A stretch of DNA of 64,000 nt from an uncultured Candidatus Melainabacteria bacterium (lineage in GTDB: Bacteria > Cyanobacteriota > Vampirovibrionia > Gastranaerophilales > Gastranaerophilaceae): NCBI GenBank assembly GCA_934693235.1, contig CAKUUY010000002.1, positions 124,001 through 188,000 on the forward strand. Reading direction: 5' to 3'. A program made the translations under genes and the position numbers. Below the pieces are notes generated by a model that saw nothing but the letters and a program-made list of their open reading frames with translations, was not told where the DNA came from and searched no databases. How positions within the stretch are numbered: position 1 is the first letter of the stretch; every line of letters begins with the position of its first letter. Shown piece after piece: positions 60,004 through 64,000 of this stretch.

Positions 60004-61092
60004 TTAGCCCAAAAACTCTGATAAAATAACATTACTAATTAAAATTCCGTTGTCTGTTAAAGCAAAACCGGTATTAGTTTCTTTTAGATACTTATAAGAA
60101 ATGTATTTATTTAACGTTGTGACGTACTTTTTACGAAAATCAATTTTAAATTTTTTATTTATTTTTTTTACATTTATACCACTTATTTTACGAAATCCTA
60201 AAAAAATTTCTTCCTCCAATTGCTCTTGTAGAGAGAGTTGATGGTTTGATTTATGAACTGTTGACTCGCTTATATATTCATCCAAAGTTGTCGGGTTAAA
60301 ATATCTGATTCCATTTTCATATCCATGAGCAGCACACCCAAATCCATAATAAGTATTATTGTCCCAATAATTCAAATTGTGACGAGATTCAAAACCTTTT
60401 TTAGCAAAATTACTGATTTCATAATGTTCAAATTCATTATTTGTCATAATTTCAATTGCTTTTAAATACATATCAGCTTGAGTGTCCTCATCCGGAAGAT
60501 TTTGTGGAGGTTTTTTATAAAAATAACAATTTTCATCAATTTTCAATCCATACAACGAAATATGCTGAATACCCAATGAAATAGCTGCTTTTAAATCATT
60601 TTCAAAATCATTAATTGTCTGTTGAGGAAGTCCATAAATAAAATCGAGACTAATATTTGTAAATCCTACATCTTTTGCAAATTTTACGGCATTTTTAACA
60701 TCTGTTGAAGAATGACGACGTCCGATGAGTTTTAAAATTTCATTATTAAATGTCTGACAACCAAAACTTAAGCGATTTACTCCCAAATCTTTTAAACCTT
60801 GCAAATATTCTACGGTAATAGTTTCAGGATTTAATTCTGTTGTAATTTCAGTGTGTTCATCAATCTTAAAAATTTTAATAATATTAGAAAACTCTTCCAC
60901 CGACAAAATAGATGGAGTTCCACCACCAAAATATAATGTATTTAACAATTCATTATTATATTTGGTTTGAATTTCTTTAACAAGAGCATTGATATACTGT
61001 TCTTTTAGTTCAAGTTTTGAAAACGAAACAAACGAGCAGTATCTACATTTTGACTTGCAAAACGGAATATGTATGTAAACATTCTTTGGCAT
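60004..61092 (-). CDS. hemW: HemW-type radical SAM protein
   Basis: 362 aa, radical SAM. CKSKCRYCSF near residue 12 is the CxxxCxxC cluster, GGGTPS near 56 is the SAM-binding loop, and the LNPETIT block and the tail with a winged-helix domain follow. The length and lack of a HemN N-terminal extension fit HemW, a heme chaperone rather than a coproporphyrinogen III dehydrogenase. It could bind heme for insertion into proteins. No heme-synthesis genes adjacent. Confidence 0.88.
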   Translation of the reverse strand: MPKNVYIHIPFCKSKCRYCSFVSFSKLELKEQYINALVKEIQTKYNNELLNTLYFGGGTPSILSVEEFSNIIKIFKIDEHTEITTELNPETITVEYLQGLKDLGVNRLSFGCQTFNNEILKLIGRRHSSTDVKNAVKFAKDVGFTNISLDFIYGLPQQTINDFENDLKAAISLGIQHISLYGLKIDENCYFYKKPPQNLPDEDTQADMYLKAIEIMTNNEFEHYEISNFAKKGFESRHNLNYWDNNTYYGFGCAAHGYENGIRYFNPTTLDEYISESTVHKSNHQLSLQEQLEEEIFLGFRKISGINVKKINKKFKIDFRKKYVTTLNKYISYKYLKETNTGFALTDNGILISNVILSEFLG

Positions 61093-61244
61093 AAGGAAAT
61101 TGTATAATGGATAGTTTAGGAAGTAAATATAATAATTTATTTGCTTTTTCCAAAATATCCATTAAATGATTGATGTGAAGTAGACACAATTATTCTATTG
61201 TATTTATGGGGAAAGCTCATCATTATACAGACTAAGGGATAAGT

Positions 61245-62447
61245 ATGACAAACCAAAATATAAATTCAATAGATTATAAAGAGTTGTATGCGCAATACAA
61301 CTGGTTTGCAAACAATTATCCGCCTATTGTCCAAGCTTCCAGTGATGAATTTTTCCTTAAGGGTTTACAATTTATTTTGGTAGGGATTAGCAAAAATATA
61401 AATACATTGATGGACAAAGAAGCTTATTTTGTTACAAAAGTTCGTATTGATAAGCTTCATGATATGTTTTTCAGAACATCTGAAAAAGCTGTCGAAATTA
61501 TTCTTGATAGAGCTTTAGGTAAATCGAATTCCCGTTTTAATTTGAACAAATTAACAGATTTGGAAGCGAAGATTATTACATCATTTAACGATTATATGTT
61601 CAATTCTATGGCAAAATTTTTGTCTACAGCCCCGCCGGAATTAAAACGTTCTAACTTTGATGTAATTCATTTAAACTTTTTGGTAAAAGATAATACAACA
61701 AATCAGGTTGCCAAATTTATTATAACCTTACCTGAAGAATTGGTAAATCCCGATATTGTAACATCTCAAAAGGACAAATTTGATTATGGTGATTTTTCAA
61801 CAAGCATTATTGATGTTGCTATAAAAATCGGTTCAACAAGACTAAAACTTATTGACGTAAAAAACATCGGACTTGATGACATCGTTGTTTTAGACAACAG
61901 CAACACAAGTCACATGGTTTTAAAATTTGAAAATTATGAAAAAGATATTAATTTAAACCCAAATTTGGGACTGGTAATTCCGGTTGATAATGATGGAGGA
62001 AGTGAAGAAATGACAGATAGCACAAATCTTTGGGATAGTATTGAAGTTGAGATGGAAGCTCAATTTGATACAGTAAAAATCACTCTCGGAGAATTAAAAA
62101 ACATTGAGGAAGGTCTTGTCGTTGACTTGACTTCTATTTATGACAATAAAGTTACCCTTAGTGTTGAAAACAAACCTATCGCAAAAGGAGAACTTGTTAT
62201 TATAAACGACAGATATGGAGTTAAGATTGAAGAAGTTATCGCAAGATCTCAAAAGAATGAAACTGCGGAAGAAAACATATTACCTGTAGCAGAGGAAGAA
62301 CAACCAACATCAGATGATTTTTCTGATGAAACAATGGACATAGATGAAAATTCGCCTCAACAAGAAAATGTTGAAAATGGAGAACAAAATTCAGAAGAAG
62401 ATGAATTTGATTACAGTGACTTTGAATTAGAGGATGAAGATATATAG
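61245..62447 (+). CDS. Flagellar switch protein with two SpoA-type domains (FliM/FliN-like)
   Basis: 400 aa. An N-terminal helical region (1-170) precedes two SpoA/FliMN_C-like units (about 183-240 and 262-335), seen in IDVAIKIGSTRLKLIDVKNI, VKITLGELKNIEEGLVVDLT and GELVIINDRYGVKIEEVI. The C-terminus is a long acidic tail. It would be part of the switch complex (C-ring). FliN versus FliM/FliY is not settled. It precedes fliO and fliP on the same strand. Confidence 0.82.
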   Translation: MTNQNINSIDYKELYAQYNWFANNYPPIVQASSDEFFLKGLQFILVGISKNINTLMDKEAYFVTKVRIDKLHDMFFRTSEKAVEIILDRALGKSNSRFNLNKLTDLEAKIITSFNDYMFNSMAKFLSTAPPELKRSNFDVIHLNFLVKDNTTNQVAKFIITLPEELVNPDIVTSQKDKFDYGDFSTSIIDVAIKIGSTRLKLIDVKNIGLDDIVVLDNSNTSHMVLKFENYEKDINLNPNLGLVIPVDNDGGSEEMTDSTNLWDSIEVEMEAQFDTVKITLGELKNIEEGLVVDLTSIYDNKVTLSVENKPIAKGELVIINDRYGVKIEEVIARSQKNETAEENILPVAEEEQPTSDDFSDETMDIDENSPQQENVENGEQNSEEDEFDYSDFELEDEDI

Positions 62448-62449
62448 GA

Positions 62450-62558
62450 AAAAGTAAATAAGGCAATAGGTGAATAAGTGCATTACAGGCGCTATCGCAC
62501 CAAAACAGATTTTGAACGAAGTGAACTATACGAACTTATTTACTTATTCTCCTATTTA
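62450..62558. repeat. Palindromic intergenic element, copy 4
   Basis: Left arm AAAGTAAATAAGGCAATAGG ... GAATAAGTGC, core ATTACAGGCGCTATCGCACC ... TTTGAACGAAGTGAAC, right arm GAACTTATTTACTTATTC ... CTATTT. It separates the SpoA gene from fliO inside the flagellar run. Confidence 0.85.
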
Positions 62559-62593
62559 ATTAAAAAATTAAAACCAAGAGGGAGGAACAAAAC

Positions 62594-63022
62594 ATGGGAT
62601 ATATGGTAAATTTTATAGTTTATACAATCGCAATGATAGGAATAATTTTCCTAGCAGTATTTGTCTATAAAAAGTTCTCTTTCACTACCGGTTCAAAATC
62701 TAAATTTTTGAATGTAGAAGATTGCATCAGTGTCGGTCCCCGTAAAGAGATTTTTGTCGTTAGAGCTGGTAATGAAAGATTTTTAGTTGCCTCTGATGTA
62801 GGTAGAACAAGTCTTATCTCAAAATTAGACGGAAATTCTTCTTATGCTCCGGAAATTCAAAATATTTCTGAAAACCAAGTAAATGAAAATTCTATTTTGC
62901 GACAAAAAAATGTTCCGACAAATTCAAGTGTTGATGATTTGCCGGAAATTGTAACTTTTCCAAGACGGCAGCAAAACAAACAATCTAAAAAAGTTTTTAA
63001 AAACATAATTAACAATATATAG
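62594..63022 (+). CDS. fliO: FliO-like flagellar export component
   Basis: 142 aa. One N-terminal membrane helix (MVNFIVYTIAMIGIIFLAVF) and the FliO-type cytoplasmic domain (LNVEDCISVGPRKEIFVVRA, VASDVGRTSLISKL), then a basic tail. FliO assists FliP assembly in the flagellar export gate; T3SS lack it, which argues the set is flagellar. 9 bases to fliP. SD GGGAGGA. Confidence 0.85.
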   Translation: MGYMVNFIVYTIAMIGIIFLAVFVYKKFSFTTGSKSKFLNVEDCISVGPRKEIFVVRAGNERFLVASDVGRTSLISKLDGNSSYAPEIQNISENQVNENSILRQKNVPTNSSVDDLPEIVTFPRRQQNKQSKKVFKNIINNI

Positions 63023-63031
63023 AGGAATAAA

Positions 63032-63673
63032 ATGGAAACAATTATAAAAGATATGAACCCAGTGTTGCAAATGTTGATATTAATGACGGTATTCTCATTA
63101 ATACCACTAATTTTTTGTTGTATGACAAGTTTTTTAAGATTTGTCATAGTATTTTCAATGCTAAAAACTGCAATGGGGACTCAACAAGTTCCACCATCAA
63201 TCGTAATTATTGGCTTGGCAATGATTTTAACTTTCTACACAATGGGAGGTACTTTCCAGAAAATGTATGATATGGGCTCGGTTCCATACCAGAGAAATCA
63301 AAACATTGTTGAAGCAATAAATGAGGGTTCAAAACCGCTAAAAGAATTTATGATGAAACAAACAAGAGAAAGTGATTTAGCATTCTTTGTTCAAGCATCC
63401 AAAGGTGCTCCTCCAAAATCACCTGACGAAATTACTGTTTGGCAAGTTGCTCCGGCATTCATCATAAGTGAACTGAAAACATCTTTTGAAATCGGTTTCA
63501 TTATATTTGTACCATTTATTGTACTAGATCTTGTTGTAGCAAATATCTTACTGGCACTTGGTATGTTCATGTTGTCTCCGACAATTATTTCATTACCGTT
63601 CAAGCTACTGATATTTATTGCGGTAGATGGCTGGGCACTAATAGTACAGGGACTGGTGACAAGCTATAATTAA
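63032..63673 (+). CDS. fliP: Flagellar export gate protein FliP
   Basis: 213 aa. Family blocks are clear: SFLRFVIVFSMLKTAMGTQQ VPPS, FMMKQTRESDLAFFVQ, PAFIISELKTSFEIGF and MGWALIV-like DGWALIVQGLV. Four membrane helices. It lacks the cleavable signal peptide of enterobacterial FliP. It forms the export-gate core with FliQ and FliR. Followed by fliQ after a 140-base spacer. Confidence 0.95.
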   Translation: METIIKDMNPVLQMLILMTVFSLIPLIFCCMTSFLRFVIVFSMLKTAMGTQQVPPSIVIIGLAMILTFYTMGGTFQKMYDMGSVPYQRNQNIVEAINEGSKPLKEFMMKQTRESDLAFFVQASKGAPPKSPDEITVWQVAPAFIISELKTSFEIGFIIFVPFIVLDLVVANILLALGMFMLSPTIISLPFKLLIFIAVDGWALIVQGLVTSYN

Positions 63674-63688
63674 GAGGTAGCAGATAAA

Positions 63689-63786
63689 CAGATTATGGTA
63701 ATAAACATAAGGCAGGGTGCCCTTATCCAAACAATAAAAATAACTCGACCATAACAAACATAATACCCTAGAGCCATAGTAATCTG
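63689..63786. repeat. Nested inverted repeats between fliP and fliQ
   Basis: Outer arms CAGATTATGG (63689-63698) and CCATAGTAATCTG (63774-63786), inner ATAAGG/CCTTAT (63707-63726). The 140-base gap is unusual, as fliP and fliQ normally lie close together. It does not share the core of the other elements. Confidence 0.5.
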
Positions 63787-63813
63787 GTAACTTAAAAAAA
63801 TGAGGACAAACAA

Positions 63814-64000
63814 ATGGAAGTTTTAGTTGAATATTTAGCAAAAGGATTTTTAATAATGCTTGCAATATCTATGCCTTGTGTACTTGTTGCAGCAGGTATC
63901 GGTCTTGTTGTCGGGATTTTACAAGCTGTTACTCAGGTTCAAGAACAAACAATCGCGGCAGCTCCAAAAATTCTTGGTGTTTTCCTCGTAATCGTTATTG
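63814..64000 (+). CDS. fliQ: Flagellar export gate protein FliQ (3' partial)
   Basis: 62 codons visible before the window ends. The N-terminus (EVLVEYLAKGFLIMLAISMP CVLVAAG) has the first helix and GLVVGILQAVTQVQEQT, the FliQ signature. Probably part of the export gate. SD TGAGGA. Confidence 0.93.
   Translation, partial: MEVLVEYLAKGFLIMLAISMPCVLVAAGIGLVVGILQAVTQVQEQTIAAAPKILGVFLVIVI

Noticed and set aside
61245..64000. Type III secretion system instead of flagellum
   Set aside because: FliO is present, which injectisomes lack, and FliP has flagellar-type blocks; no SctC or needle genes are seen.
1..64000. tRNA genes
   Set aside because: No TPsiC-arm type sequence (GTTCGA with pairing arms) was found outside coding regions.

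Overview
The window looks like a chromosomal segment of a low-GC Gram-negative bacterium. The best guess is a gut lineage of the non-photosynthetic cyanobacterial sister group (Gastranaerophilales / Melainabacteria / Vampirovibrionia). This is inferred from AT-rich coding DNA, an LptF/LptG-type permease, flagellar export genes, type IV-like prepilins with the N-terminus FTLAEVLITL.IIG, many TPR proteins, and GGDEF/HD-GYP and OmpR/NarL signalling genes. No rRNA, tRNA, CRISPR array or classical transposase gene was recognised.

Layout. 1-9.9 kb: end of a zinc alcohol dehydrogenase-like gene, an LptF/G permease, gatA, a divergent XRE regulator/prepilin pair, a YkgJ-type protein, a GT39-like glycosyltransferase and a GGDEF+HD-GYP protein. 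10-20.5 kb: a 53-aa gene, a secreted TPR protein that seems to start at ATT, a lipoprotein, a dispersed repeat, tadA plus a histidine kinase/response regulator pair, the GGGtGRT/NifU-like pair and an agmatinase-like gene. 20.6-34 kb: ligA, SIMPL and PlsC proteins, a five-gene signalling operon, GT2, a catalytically degenerate M48-like protein, a zinc-ribbon protein, and two members of a lineage-type membrane-anchored family whose promoters sit next to GCATA tandem repeats. 34-44 kb: a second dispersed repeat copy, phosphohexomutase, acpS, an orphan phage-tail-like pair, tyrS, cysE, a 2Fe-2S protein, a candidate type I toxin-antitoxin locus, purB, a KAEA-repeat protein and dapB. 44-52.5 kb: a PC4-like protein, priA carrying an in-frame DUF559 insertion flanked by inverted repeats, a second prepilin/XRE divergent pair, carbonic anhydrase and a ferritin/ferritin-like group. 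52.8-64 kb: a zinc-ribbon/AAA/TPR protein, a sigma-like factor and a TonB-C-domain protein in one probable operon, hemW, and the start of a flagellar switch/export cluster (SpoA protein, fliO, fliP, fliQ).

Most genes are housekeeping or signalling. The unusual content is (i) the DUF559 element nested in frame inside priA, (ii) an unannotated locus of a 25-aa hydrophobic peptide plus antisense RNA, with three shared repeats, resembling Fst/par and Hol_Tox type I toxin-antitoxin systems, (iii) a prepilin carrying two segments that resemble the C-terminal domain of ribosomal protein L7/L12, (iv) a family of intergenic palindromic elements with a conserved core and variable but self-complementary arms, and (v) short tandem repeats at the predicted transcription start of paralogous genes. 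Five promoters have an extended -10 (TGnTATAAT), and at least four genes appear to use GTG, TTG or ATT starts.
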